From the NCBI RefSeq assembly GCF_003008515.1, contig NZ_CP027668.1, forward strand, positions 3,203,001-3,267,000: a stretch of DNA of 64,000 bases. Reading direction: 5' to 3'. This document shows, one piece after another, positions 29,232 to 37,649 of the stretch. Position numbers and translations under genes: made by a program. The stretch's first letter is position 1. Each line of letters opens with the position of its first letter. This DNA comes from Phreatobacter cathodiphilus (lineage in GTDB: Bacteria > Pseudomonadota > Alphaproteobacteria > Rhizobiales > Phreatobacteraceae). The notes beneath the pieces were generated by a model. The model saw nothing but the letters and a program-made list of their open reading frames with translations, was not told the DNA's origin and searched no databases.

Positions 29232-29869
29232 GAGCCATGAAGACCGAAGACCTGATCTCCGCCCTGTCCCGCGACGCCAGGCGCACCGGCCCGTCCGTGC
29301 ACGGCCGTCTTGCCGTCGCCCTCGCCCTCGGCGCCGTGGTGGCCTTCGCGCTGCTGACGGCCAGCATCGGCATCCGGCCCGACATCTTCGCCGCCAGCCG
29401 CACCATGCTCTTCGACCTGAAGATGCTGCTGGTTGCGACCCTCGCCATCGCCGCGATCGCCCTCGTCAGGGCCGCCGCCCGTCCCGAGGCCGCGCTGCCG
29501 AAGGCGGTACTGGTCGTCCCGGTCCTGCTGGTCATCTTCGGCATCGGCCACGAGGTCGCGACCCAGCTTCCCTCCGCCCTGCCCACCCGGCTCGTGGGAA
29601 AGAACTGGGGCGTCTGCCTCATCGCCATTCCCCTCCTCGGCGCCCTGCCGCTCGCGGCCATCCTCACCGCCATGACGGCCGCGGCCCCGCGCGACGCCAC
29701 GCTCGCCGGCGCCTTGTCGGGCCTTGCCGCCGGCGCCATTGCGGCGACCGTCTACGGCCTGCACTGCACCGACGATTCGCCGCTCTTCGTCGCCACCTGG
29801 TATTCGATCGCCATTGCCATGCTCGCTGGCGCCGGTGCCGGCATCGGACGCCGCGTGCTCGCATGGTGA
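29228..29869 (+). CDS. nrsF: NrsF-type anti-sigma factor (DUF1109)
   Basis: A 213-residue membrane protein with six predicted transmembrane segments. The short cytoplasmic N-terminus, MRAMKTEDLISALSRDA, matches the family. Two cysteines lie in later segments (NWGVCLIAIPL and GLHCTDDSP), which are the sensing residues in characterised NrsF. The start at 29228 overlaps the sigma stop (ATGA), showing translational coupling; MKTED at 29237 is an alternative. NrsF holds its partner ECF factor at the membrane until dichromate, cadmium or similar stress modifies the cysteines. That inducer is inferred from relatives. Confidence 0.88.
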   Translation: MRAMKTEDLISALSRDARRTGPSVHGRLAVALALGAVVAFALLTASIGIRPDIFAASRTMLFDLKMLLVATLAIAAIALVRAAARPEAALPKAVLVVPVLLVIFGIGHEVATQLPSALPTRLVGKNWGVCLIAIPLLGALPLAAILTAMTAAAPRDATLAGALSGLAAGAIAATVYGLHCTDDSPLFVATWYSIAIAMLAGAGAGIGRRVLAW

Positions 29870-29873
29870 GGCC

Positions 29874-30698
29874 TCAGGCGGCGGCGAGACCCGCCGCCGC
29901 GACACCCTCGCGCCAGGCCAGGAGCGCGGCGCGCTCCTCCGCGGTGAAGCCGACGATCGACAGCGGCATGTCGAGCAGCATGACCTGATCGCCCGCCGCG
30001 TCGGTCACGGCGAGCGCCGTCCGCGCCTCTCCGTCGAGCACGAAGGGAAAGGTGCCGACCGGCAGCGCCTGCGAAAAGGACGGCGGCGTGGCCGGACCGT
30101 TCCGACGCGGCTGAAAGCCCCAGGTCCAGCTCGTCTTGTCCTGGCTCTCGACGCCCCGCAGATCGACGAGGACGGGGCGCAGCAACCGCCCCGACAGCGC
30201 GCGGAAGCGGGCGTTCGGGTCGGGCCTGCCGCGCATGGCCCGGCCGAACAGGACGAGGCCTCCGCCGCCGAACAGGAGGATGAACAGGCCCGCCGTGGCG
30301 ACCCGGTTCCAGTACATGTCGAGCGCGATGTCGCTGGAGACCCGCGAAGGGTCGCCCTTCTGCTGCATCAGCCGCACCGACCGCGAGCCGACATGGACCT
30401 CGAAGAAGCCGATGTGGCTCTCCTCGCGCACGGTGCCGGCCGGCCCGCGCCTCTCGTAGGTGATGTCGCAGAAGTGGAGGACGAGTTTGCCCTTGCAGCG
30501 GCCGCTGACGAATCGCGCCTGGGTCGCCGGCTCGGCATTGCCGACGAGAGGCCAGTCGGCGACGAGCCCGGGCACCGCCAGCCAGCCGATGCCGCCGGCG
30601 AGCACCATCGCGCCGAGAAAGAGGAAGAAGGCCGAGAGGCGGCTTTCCGGCTTCGGAAGCTTGACCTCGAGGGGCCGGTTGGGGAAGGGCGGGTTCAT
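29874..30698 (-). CDS. Hypothetical membrane protein with two TM segments
   Basis: A 274-residue protein of unknown family. It starts MNPPFPNRPLEVKLPKPESR. One transmembrane segment lies near residues 22-42 and a second near 138-155 (TAGLFILLFGGGGLVLFG). Between them is a likely periplasmic domain containing two cysteines (RFVSGRCKGKLVLHFCDITYE). The C-terminal 100 residues are cytoplasmic, with PVLVDLRGVESQDK and MPLSIVGFTAEERAALLAW. The topology suggests a membrane-anchored sensor or accessory protein, but nothing specific is supported. It is convergent with nrsF (4-bp gap) and divergent from polA. Confidence 0.75.
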   Translation of the reverse strand: MNPPFPNRPLEVKLPKPESRLSAFFLFLGAMVLAGGIGWLAVPGLVADWPLVGNAEPATQARFVSGRCKGKLVLHFCDITYERRGPAGTVREESHIGFFEVHVGSRSVRLMQQKGDPSRVSSDIALDMYWNRVATAGLFILLFGGGGLVLFGRAMRGRPDPNARFRALSGRLLRPVLVDLRGVESQDKTSWTWGFQPRRNGPATPPSFSQALPVGTFPFVLDGEARTALAVTDAAGDQVMLLDMPLSIVGFTAEERAALLAWREGVAAAGLAAA

Positions 30699-30857
30699 GG
30701 GACGCCTTGCTCTGACGGGATCGGCGCCATCAGCACCGCCCAACGTTGCAGCAATGTTCCACGGGGAGTCAGCAGCGGTTTCCGCAGGGGCCTGCGGGGC
30801 ATGACGCGGCCCGCGTCCCCGTCCATAATGGCGCCTCACCGCAGAGGCCCCGAGTTC

Positions 30858-33800
30858 ATGCATACCGAGCACCACCGCCCCGTCGGCAAGGGCGACCGCG
30901 TCTTCCTCGTCGACGCGTCCTCCTTCGTCTTCCGCGCCTATTTCCAGTCGATGAACCAGGACCGGAAGTACAATGCGCGCTCGGACGGCCTGCCGACCGG
31001 GGCCGTGCGCCTGTTCTCGACCAAGGTGCTGCAGTTCGTCGAGGACGGTGCCCTCGGCGTGAAGCCGACCCACCTCGCCATGATCCTCGACAAGAGCGAG
31101 AACTCCTTCCGCAAGGAGCTCTACCCGCTCTACAAGGCGCAGCGCCCGCCGCCGCCGGAAGACCTGGTGCCGCAGTTTCCGCTGATGCGCGCCGCCATCC
31201 GCGCCTTCGGCCTGCACGCCATCGAGCAGGACCGCTACGAGGCCGACGACCTCATCGCCACCTATTGCGACATGGCCTGCTCGCGCGGCGCCGACGTGCT
31301 GATCATCTCCGCCGACAAGGACCTGATGCAGCTCGTGCGCCCCTGCGTCGCCTTCTACGATCCCGAGAGCGGCATCAAGGGCAAGCCCGGCTATCGTCCC
31401 GAGCGCCTGCTCACCCACGGCGACCGCTTCGAGCGCTGGAACGTGCCGGCCGACAAGATCGGCGACGTCACCGAGTACTGGGAGGGCATGCCGCCGGAGA
31501 AGATCGTCGACATCCAGTCGCTCGAAGGCGACACCTCCGACAACGTGCCCGGCGCGCCCGGCATCGGTCGCAAGACGGCCGCCCAGCTCATCGCCGAATA
31601 CGGCGACCTCGACACGCTGCTCGCCCGCGCCGGCGAGATCAAGCAGCCGAAACGCCGGGAGACCCTGACCGACCCCGCGGTGATCGAGAAGGTGCGCATC
31701 TCGAAGCAGCTCGTCCAGCTCGTTCGCAACGTCGAGGTCGAGGTGCCGCTCGACGAGACCGGCCTGGTGAAGCCCGACGGCCACCGGCTGATTTCCTTCT
31801 TCAAGGCGCTGGAATTCACCACCATCACCAAGAAGGTCGGCGAACTCTACGGCGTCGATCCGGCCAAGGTCGACCCCGACCCGACCCTCGCGGCAGGCCC
31901 GAAGCCGGCCGCCGTCGCCGCCGCCGTGGCGGCCGAGGGCGGGGAGGCCACGCCGCCCGCCGCCGCGGATGCGGGAGCGCCGACGCCGCAGACCCTCGCC
32001 GCCCGCACCGCCGAGCGGCTGCGCGCCTCCGCGATCGACCGCACGCGCTACCGCTGTATCACGACGCTGGAGGCGCTCGACGCCTTCATCGCCGGCGCGC
32101 GGGAGGCGGGCGTCGTCGGCATCGACACCGAGACCAATTCGCTGGACCCCATGTCGGCCGACCTCGTCGGCTTCTCCCTCGCCTATGGGCCGGACGAGGC
32201 TTGTTACGTGCCGCTGGCCCACCGCGCCGGCGAGGCGGGCCTGTTCGATTCCGGCCTCGTCGAGGGGCAGGTCCCGATGCGCGAGGCGCTCGAGCGGCTG
32301 AAGAGCCTCACCGAGGATCCCGGCGTGCTGAAGGTCGGGCAGAACCTCAAGTTCGACATGCTCGTCCTCTCCCGCTACGGCCTTGGCCTCGGCCCTTACG
32401 ACGACACCATGCTGATGTCCTATGCGCTCGATGCCGGCCGCGGCCAGAACGGCATGGACGCGCTGTCGCTGAAACATCTCGGTCACGAGGCCATCAGCTA
32501 CGATTCCGTCACCGGCACCGGCAAGGGCCGCGTCACCTTCGATCGCGTCGATCTCGACCGCGCCACCGCCTATGCCGCCGAGGACGCCGACGTGACGCTG
32601 CGGCTCTGGCGGGTGCTCAAGCCCCGTCTCGCCGCCGAGGCCAAGGCGACGGTCTACGAGACGCTGGAGCGCCCGCTCGTCGATGTGCTCGCCCGCATGG
32701 AGCGGCGCGGCATCCTCATCGACCGGCAGGTGCTCTCCCGCCTGTCGGGCGATTTCGCGCAGGTCGCAGCCCGCGTCGAGGCCGAGATCCAGGAGCTCGC
32801 CGGCGAGCCGCTCAACCCCGGCTCGCCCAAGCAGCTCGGCGACATCCTGTTCGGAAAAATGGGCCTGCCCGGCGGCACGAAGACCAAGACGGGGGCCTGG
32901 TCGACCGCGGCCGGCGTGCTGGAGGACCTCGCGGAGGAGGGCCACGCGCTGCCCCGCAAGATCATCGACTGGCGCACGGTGACGAAGCTCAAGTCGACCT
33001 ATACCGACGCGCTGCCGACCTACATCAACGCCACGACGGGCAGGGTTCACACCTCCTTCGCCCTCGCGGCGACGACCACAGGCCGGCTCTCCTCCTCCGA
33101 GCCGAACATCCAGAACATTCCTGTCCGCACCGAGGAGGGGCGCAAGATCCGCACGGCCTTCATCGCCCCGCCGGGCGCCAAGCTCGTCTCGGCCGACTAT
33201 TCGCAGATCGAGCTGCGCATCCTCGCCCACATGGCCGATATCCCGCAGCTCCGGCAGGCCTTCGCCGACGGCATCGACATCCACGCCATGACGGCCTCGG
33301 AAATGTTCGGCGTGCCCGTGCAGGGCATGGACCCGCTGGTGCGCCGTCGGGCCAAGGCCATCAACTTCGGCATCATCTACGGCATCTCGGCCTTCGGCCT
33401 CGCCAACCAGCTCTCCATCCCGCGCGACGAGGCCGGCGCCTATATCAGGCGCTATTTCGAGCGTTTCCCCGGCATCCGCGACTACATGGACGCCACCAAG
33501 GCCTTCGTCCGAGAACACGGCTATGTCGAGACGATCTTCGGCCGGCGCTGCCATTTCCCGGCGATCCGCTCGGGCAACCCGTCGGAGCGCGCCTTCGTCG
33601 AGCGGCAGGCCATCAACGCCCCGATCCAGGGCTCGGCCGCCGACATCATCCGCCGCGCCATGACGCGTATGGACGCGGCCCTGGAGGCCGCCGGCCTCGA
33701 CGCGCTGATGCTGCTGCAGGTGCACGACGAACTGGTCTTCGAGGTGCCGGACGACCAGGTCGACCGTACGCTCCCCGTCATCAAGCGGGTGATGGAGGAG

Positions 33801-33881
33801 GCGACGCACCCGGCGCTGCAGCTCAAGGTGCCGCTGGCGGTGGATGCCCGCGCCGCGGTGAACTGGGAAGAGGCGCATTAG
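30858..33881 (+). CDS. polA: DNA polymerase I
   Basis: A 1007-residue Pol I with all three activities. The 5'-3' exonuclease domain is about residues 15-330. The 3'-5' exonuclease motifs are intact: IDTETNSLD (Exo I), VGQNLKFDMLVL (Exo II) and YAAEDADVTLRLW (Exo III). Polymerase motifs are SADYSQIELRILAHMA (A), RRRAKAINFGIIYGIS (B) and LLQVHDELVFEVP (C). It is slightly longer than E. coli Pol I because of a Pro/Ala-rich linker near residues 340-385 and extra sequence in the 5' nuclease domain (HGDRFERWNVPADKIGDVTEYW). The start ATG at 30858 precedes the conserved VFLVDASSFVFRAYF. Confidence 0.97.
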   Translation: MHTEHHRPVGKGDRVFLVDASSFVFRAYFQSMNQDRKYNARSDGLPTGAVRLFSTKVLQFVEDGALGVKPTHLAMILDKSENSFRKELYPLYKAQRPPPPEDLVPQFPLMRAAIRAFGLHAIEQDRYEADDLIATYCDMACSRGADVLIISADKDLMQLVRPCVAFYDPESGIKGKPGYRPERLLTHGDRFERWNVPADKIGDVTEYWEGMPPEKIVDIQSLEGDTSDNVPGAPGIGRKTAAQLIAEYGDLDTLLARAGEIKQPKRRETLTDPAVIEKVRISKQLVQLVRNVEVEVPLDETGLVKPDGHRLISFFKALEFTTITKKVGELYGVDPAKVDPDPTLAAGPKPAAVAAAVAAEGGEATPPAAADAGAPTPQTLAARTAERLRASAIDRTRYRCITTLEALDAFIAGAREAGVVGIDTETNSLDPMSADLVGFSLAYGPDEACYVPLAHRAGEAGLFDSGLVEGQVPMREALERLKSLTEDPGVLKVGQNLKFDMLVLSRYGLGLGPYDDTMLMSYALDAGRGQNGMDALSLKHLGHEAISYDSVTGTGKGRVTFDRVDLDRATAYAAEDADVTLRLWRVLKPRLAAEAKATVYETLERPLVDVLARMERRGILIDRQVLSRLSGDFAQVAARVEAEIQELAGEPLNPGSPKQLGDILFGKMGLPGGTKTKTGAWSTAAGVLEDLAEEGHALPRKIIDWRTVTKLKSTYTDALPTYINATTGRVHTSFALAATTTGRLSSSEPNIQNIPVRTEEGRKIRTAFIAPPGAKLVSADYSQIELRILAHMADIPQLRQAFADGIDIHAMTASEMFGVPVQGMDPLVRRRAKAINFGIIYGISAFGLANQLSIPRDEAGAYIRRYFERFPGIRDYMDATKAFVREHGYVETIFGRRCHFPAIRSGNPSERAFVERQAINAPIQGSAADIIRRAMTRMDAALEAAGLDALMLLQVHDELVFEVPDDQVDRTLPVIKRVMEEATHPALQLKVPLAVDARAAVNWEEAH

Positions 33882-33934
33882 GCCCTGGAGAAGAGCGCCG
33901 CTCCCTAGCTGCCGTCTGTTTAAAACACAGGACG

Positions 33935-34081
33935 CCCCCCACCCCTGACCCCTCCCCGCCGCAAGCGGGGGGAGGGGAAAGGAGCAAGCTTCGCGGCTGC
34001 GCCATCGAGGACGCGGCGGTGATCAAGGAGGCGCCATTCCCCTCCCCCCGCTTGCGGCGGGGAGGGGTCAGGGGTGGGGGG
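33935..34081. repeat. Perfect 45-bp inverted repeat between polA and an ABC transporter operon
   Basis: Arms 33935-33979 and 34037-34081 are exact reverse complements over 45 bp, separated by 57 bp. Each arm begins or ends with the CCCCCCACCCCTGACCCCTC motif and contains CCGCAAGCGGGGGGAGGGG. The same repeat family occurs inside the DNA ligase gene at 47722-47978. Lying between convergent genes, the cruciform-capable element could act as a bidirectional transcription stop, though it lacks T-runs. The rest of the 277-bp gap holds no gene. Confidence 0.9.
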
Positions 34082-34158
34082 TCTGAGGAGCCGCGACAGC
34101 AAGAAGTGCCGGCGCTCGCGCCGGGGCTCCCAAGGCTTCGCGAATGTCGGAAGGCCTC

Positions 34159-35199
34159 TCACCCCACCGTCGTTCCCGCCTTCTGGGCGAAGCGCGGCTC
34201 GAAGCTCTTGCCGATGATGTCGGCAGAGACGCTCTCCATCTCCTTGTCGAGCGCCTTCAGCATGTCGAAGACCGACTTCATGCCGTCCTGCGCCATCACG
34301 CCGGTCTTCGAATAGGCGTCCTTCGAGGCCTGCACGGCCTTGATGTAGAGCGCCTTGTCGCCGAGGTGATACTGCTCCGGCACGGCGTCGGCGACCTCGG
34401 CGGGAGACGCCTTGTCGATCCAGCGCAGCGCCTTGTAGAGGCCATTCACCGCCGCCTGGGTGGTGTTCGGGTTCTTCTCGATGAAGTCCTGGCGGAGATA
34501 GAGGCAAGCCGCCGGGTTGGAGGCGCCGAACAGCGCCTTGGTGCCGGCCTCGGTGCGGGTGTCGATGAGCGTCACCACGTCGCCGTCGGTCTCCAGCTTG
34601 GCGATGACCGGGTCGAGATGCGAGATCACGTCGATCTCGCCGCGCTTCATGGCCGCGACCGCGCTGGCGCCGCCGCCCACCCCGATGAAGCTCGCGTCGG
34701 TGGCCTTCAGCCCGACCTTCGCCATGGCATGGACCACGGTGATGTAGGTCGAGGAGCCTGGCGCGGTGACGCCGATCTTCAGGCCCTTGAAGTCCGCCGC
34801 CGACTTCACCTTGTCGGCCACCGCCTTGCGCACCGCCACGACGATTGTCGGGAAGCGCAGCAGCTCGATGGTGGAGCGGATGTCCTGCCCCTTGGCCTGC
34901 ATGCGCAGCGTGTGCTCATAGGCGCCGGTCACCATGTCGACCGACCCGCCGACCAGAGCCTGCAGCGAGCGGGCGCCGCCGGCGAAATCGTTAATGGTCA
35001 TCTCGAGCCCGAAATCCTTGAAGAAGCCCTTCCGCTCGGCCACCGTCAGCGGCAGGTAGTAGAGCAGCGACTTGCCGCCGACGCCCAGCGTCACCTGCTT
35101 CTTCTCCAGCGCGCCCTGCGCGAAGGCGGGCAGCGGCAGGGCGAGGCTGGCGCCCGCGCCCATCAGCGACAGCATCTGCCGGCGGTCCATGGTGGTCAT
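34159..35199 (-). CDS. ABC transporter substrate-binding protein (SsuA/NMT1-like)
   Basis: A 346-residue periplasmic binding protein with a twin-arginine-like signal, MDRRQMLSLMGAGASLALPLPAFAQG, in the first 30 residues. The mature protein has AERKGFFKDFGLEMTINDFAGGARSLQALVGGSVDM, KIGVTAPGSSTYITVVHAM and GVGGGASAVAAMKRGEIDVISHLDP, typical of the NMT1/SsuA/TauA class. Substrates in this class include sulfonates, nitrate, taurine and pyrimidine precursors; none can be chosen here. The start has GGAGGACGAC. It is the third gene of an operon with ATPase and permease, 47 bp after the permease gene. Confidence 0.9.
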   Translation of the reverse strand: MTTMDRRQMLSLMGAGASLALPLPAFAQGALEKKQVTLGVGGKSLLYYLPLTVAERKGFFKDFGLEMTINDFAGGARSLQALVGGSVDMVTGAYEHTLRMQAKGQDIRSTIELLRFPTIVVAVRKAVADKVKSAADFKGLKIGVTAPGSSTYITVVHAMAKVGLKATDASFIGVGGGASAVAAMKRGEIDVISHLDPVIAKLETDGDVVTLIDTRTEAGTKALFGASNPAACLYLRQDFIEKNPNTTQAAVNGLYKALRWIDKASPAEVADAVPEQYHLGDKALYIKAVQASKDAYSKTGVMAQDGMKSVFDMLKALDKEMESVSADIIGKSFEPRFAQKAGTTVG

Positions 35200-35246
35200 G
35201 TCGTCCTCCCTTGTGGTGTTAGCCGCGCCCTTGCCGGCGCGGTCGG

Positions 35247-36038
35247 TCATACGGTCCGCGTCTCGCCCGGCTTCCAGACGAGCAGCGGTTTCTCGACCAG
35301 CGTCACGATGCCGTCGATGAGCATCACGAAGCCCATCAGGATCACCATGCCGGCGAAGACGCCGGTGACGTCGAAGACGCCCTCGGCCTGGTGGATGAGG
35401 TAGCCGAGGCCGGCCGCCGAGCCGAGATATTCGCCCACCACCGCGCCGACCACGGCGAAACCGACCGAGGTGTGCAGCGAGGAGAAGACCCAGGCCAGCG
35501 CCGCCGGCCAGTAGACGTGGCGCAGGAGCTGGCGCTCGTTCATGCCGAGCATGCGGGCGTTGGCCAGCACGACCTGCGGCACCTCGCGCACGCCCTGGTA
35601 GACGTTGAAGAAGACGATGAAGAAGACCAGCGTCACGCCGAGCCAGACCTTCGACCAGATGCCGAGGCCGAACCACAGCGCGAAGATCGGCGCCAGCACG
35701 ACGCGCGGCAGGGCGTTCATCATCTTCACATAGGGGTCGAAGACGGCGGCGACGATGGGTTTGCGCGCGAACCAGAAGCCGATGACGATGCCCAGGCTGG
35801 CGCCGATGACGAAGGCGAGGATGGTCTCCACCAGCGTGATCCACAGGTGGCGGTAGACCGACCCCTCCAGGAACATCGTGAAGACGCGCTTGAACACGTC
35901 CACCGGCGTCGAGAAGAAGAAGCGCATGGTCTTCACGTCGGCGACGATCGACCAGGTAGTGACCACGTGCCAGGCGAGGAAGACCGCGACGGCGACGAGG
36001 ATCTGCAGGGCGAGGAGCTTTCCGCGGGAAATGGGCAT
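35247..36038 (-). CDS. ABC transporter permease (SsuC/TauC-like)
   Basis: A 263-residue permease with six predicted membrane segments. The cytoplasmic coupling helix matches the EAA-loop pattern around NARMLGMNERQLLRHVYWPAALAWVFSSL. Other segments include MNALPRVVLAPIFALWFGLGIWSK, which is typical of the SsuC/TauC/NrtB group. Its start overlaps the ATPase stop codon by one base, so the two are translationally coupled. It works with the adjacent ATPase and binding protein as an importer of an unidentified small anion or aromatic compound. Confidence 0.92.
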   Translation of the reverse strand: MPISRGKLLALQILVAVAVFLAWHVVTTWSIVADVKTMRFFFSTPVDVFKRVFTMFLEGSVYRHLWITLVETILAFVIGASLGIVIGFWFARKPIVAAVFDPYVKMMNALPRVVLAPIFALWFGLGIWSKVWLGVTLVFFIVFFNVYQGVREVPQVVLANARMLGMNERQLLRHVYWPAALAWVFSSLHTSVGFAVVGAVVGEYLGSAAGLGYLIHQAEGVFDVTGVFAGMVILMGFVMLIDGIVTLVEKPLLVWKPGETRTV

Positions 36039-36844
36039 CAGGCCGCTCCCTTGTTGGTGAGGCCGTAGGTCTTGCGCACCTCGTCGCGCAGACAGGACCA
36101 GATCTCGGAATGGAGGCGGTGGAAGGCCGGCTCCGACCGCACCTCGGCGATGTCGCGCGGCCGCGGCAGGTCGACGGCGAATTCCCCGATGAAGCGGGAG
36201 CTCGGTCCAGCCGACATCACCACCACGCGGTCCGACAGGGCGATGGCCTCGTCGAGGTCGTGGGTGACGAACATCACCGCCTTGCGGTCCTGCTGCCAGA
36301 GGTCGAGCAGCAATTCGCTCATGATCAGGCGGGTCTGTGCGTCGAGCGGCCCGAAGGGCTCGTCCATGAGCAGGATCTTCGGCTCGCGCACCAGCACCTG
36401 GGCGAGCGCCACGCGCTTCTTCTGGCCGCCGGAGAGCTGGTGCGGATAGCGCTCGCCGAAGGCGGCGAGCCCGACCTCGGCGAGCATGGCCCGCGCCCGC
36501 TCCAGCGCCTCGGCGCGCCTGACGCCGCCGACCTCGAGGCCGATGGCGACGTTGTCCTCCGCCGTCTTCCACGGCATCAGCGCGTCCTGCTGGAAGAGAT
36601 AGCCGGCCTTGCCGCAGAGGCCCGAGAGGCGCTCGCCGAAAATCTCGCAGGTTCCGGAGGAGGGCGGCATCAGCCCGGCGGCGATGTTGAGCAGGGTCGA
36701 CTTGCCGCAGCCCGTGGGCCCGAGCAGCGCGACGAACTCGCCGTCGCGCACCGACAGATCGACGGGCTGGACCGCTTCGTATTTTCCGCCGCCCGCCAAA
36801 GCGTATGCGACCGAAACACCCTTCAGGTGCACGGCAATGGTCAC
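36038..36844 (-). CDS. ABC transporter ATP-binding protein (SsuB/TauB-like)
   Basis: A 268-residue ATPase. Walker A is LLGPTGCGKST near residue 41, the ABC signature is LSGGQKKRVALAQVLV near residue 138, and Walker B is ILLMDEPFGPLDAQTR near residue 158, followed by the H-loop in MFVTHDLDEAIAL. It heads the three-gene importer operon. The upstream region (36845-36994) holds an inverted repeat, listed separately, that could be an operator. The family class is nitrate/sulfonate/taurine import. Confidence 0.93.
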   Translation of the reverse strand: MTIAVHLKGVSVAYALAGGGKYEAVQPVDLSVRDGEFVALLGPTGCGKSTLLNIAAGLMPPSSGTCEIFGERLSGLCGKAGYLFQQDALMPWKTAEDNVAIGLEVGGVRRAEALERARAMLAEVGLAAFGERYPHQLSGGQKKRVALAQVLVREPKILLMDEPFGPLDAQTRLIMSELLLDLWQQDRKAVMFVTHDLDEAIALSDRVVVMSAGPSSRFIGEFAVDLPRPRDIAEVRSEPAFHRLHSEIWSCLRDEVRKTYGLTNKGAA

Positions 36845-36900
36845 GTCGCCTCCCTGGCGCTTGTGGACTGGCGCGCCCGTCAGGGGGCGCTGGCCGCGGG

Positions 36901-36925
36901 ATTGTCTCCCGGCTGGGGGGACAAT
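36901..36925 (-). promoter_or_regulatory. Candidate operator upstream of the ABC importer operon
   Basis: Arms ATTGTC (36901-36906) and GACAAT (36920-36925) are exact reverse complements around a 13-bp centre. The element lies 57 bp before the start of the ATPase gene. The arms are the right size and spacing for a dimeric regulator. No regulator gene is adjacent, so the factor is unknown. Confidence 0.4.
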
Positions 36926-36994
36926 ATCGGCCGGGAGCCGGCTTGAGAAGGCCGGGCGAAAGGCGTTCGGCTCTCGGGGAAGACAGGCGCCCGC

Positions 36995-37645
36995 TCAGGC
37001 CCGCTCGGCCGCCACCTGCGCGATGGCCGCGCGAAGCTCGGGAATGCCCTCGCCCTTGCGGCTGGAGGTGGCGATCACCTCCGGAAAGGCCGCGGCGCGT
37101 GTCTTGAGGAAATCCAGCGTCGCCGCCATGAGCTTTTCGAGGGCGGGAAGAGTGATCTGGTCGGCCTTTGTCAGCACCACCTGATAGGACACCGCCGACT
37201 TGCCGAGCTCGTCCAGCACCTCGATGTCCACGGGCTTGATACCGTGCCGGGCGTCGATGAGCACATAGACGCGGGCGAGGTTCTGCCGTCCCCGCAGATA
37301 GTCGTGGATGACCTTGGTCCAGGCCTTCACCTTGGCCTCGGGCGCCGCGGCGAAGCCGTAGCCGGGCATGTCGACGACCACGAGGCCGAGGCCCGGTCCC
37401 TCGTCCGAGGGCACGTGGAAGAAGTTGAGCTCCTGGGTGCGGCCCGGCGTGTTCGACGTGCGCGCGAGCGCGTTCTGGCCGACGAGCGCGTTGATCAGGC
37501 TCGACTTGCCGACGTTGGAGCGGCCGGCGAAGGCGATCTCCACCCCCGACATCGGGGGCAGGTGCTTCATGTCCGGCGTGCCGCGCCAGAAGGTCCAGGG
37601 CCGGGCGAAGAGCTTGCGCCCGGCCTCGATGGCGTCGGCGGTCAT
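36995..37645 (-). CDS. engB: Ribosome biogenesis GTPase EngB/YihA
   Basis: A 216-residue GTPase needed for large-subunit assembly and division. The G motifs are [10 protein letters not shown] (G1), the switch in NTPGRTQ (G2), DMPGYG (G3), LTKAD (G4) and TSSRKG (G5). It lies 4 bp downstream of yidC in the usual rpmH-rnpA-yidC-engB order. In Hyphomicrobiales argB and a HAD hydrolase often follow. Here those genes appear about 18 kb away at 55110-57701. Confidence 0.95.
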   Translation of the reverse strand: MTADAIEAGRKLFARPWTFWRGTPDMKHLPPMSGVEIAFAGRSNVGKSSLINALVGQNALARTSNTPGRTQELNFFHVPSDEGPGLGLVVVDMPGYGFAAAPEAKVKAWTKVIHDYLRGRQNLARVYVLIDARHGIKPVDIEVLDELGKSAVSYQVVLTKADQITLPALEKLMAATLDFLKTRAAAFPEVIATSSRKGEGIPELRAAIAQVAAERA

Positions 37646-37649
37646 GGCG

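Noticed and set aside
30700-33878. Very long open frame on the minus strand opposite polA
   Set aside because: It is an antisense frame opened by GC-rich codon bias. The plus strand encodes all Pol I motifs, and the minus translation is Arg/Asp/Gly-rich without family similarity. Only its 3' part (29874-30698) is a real gene.
30858-33881. Loss of proofreading in Pol I
   Set aside because: All three 3'-5' exonuclease motifs carry their acidic residues, so proofreading is predicted to be intact.
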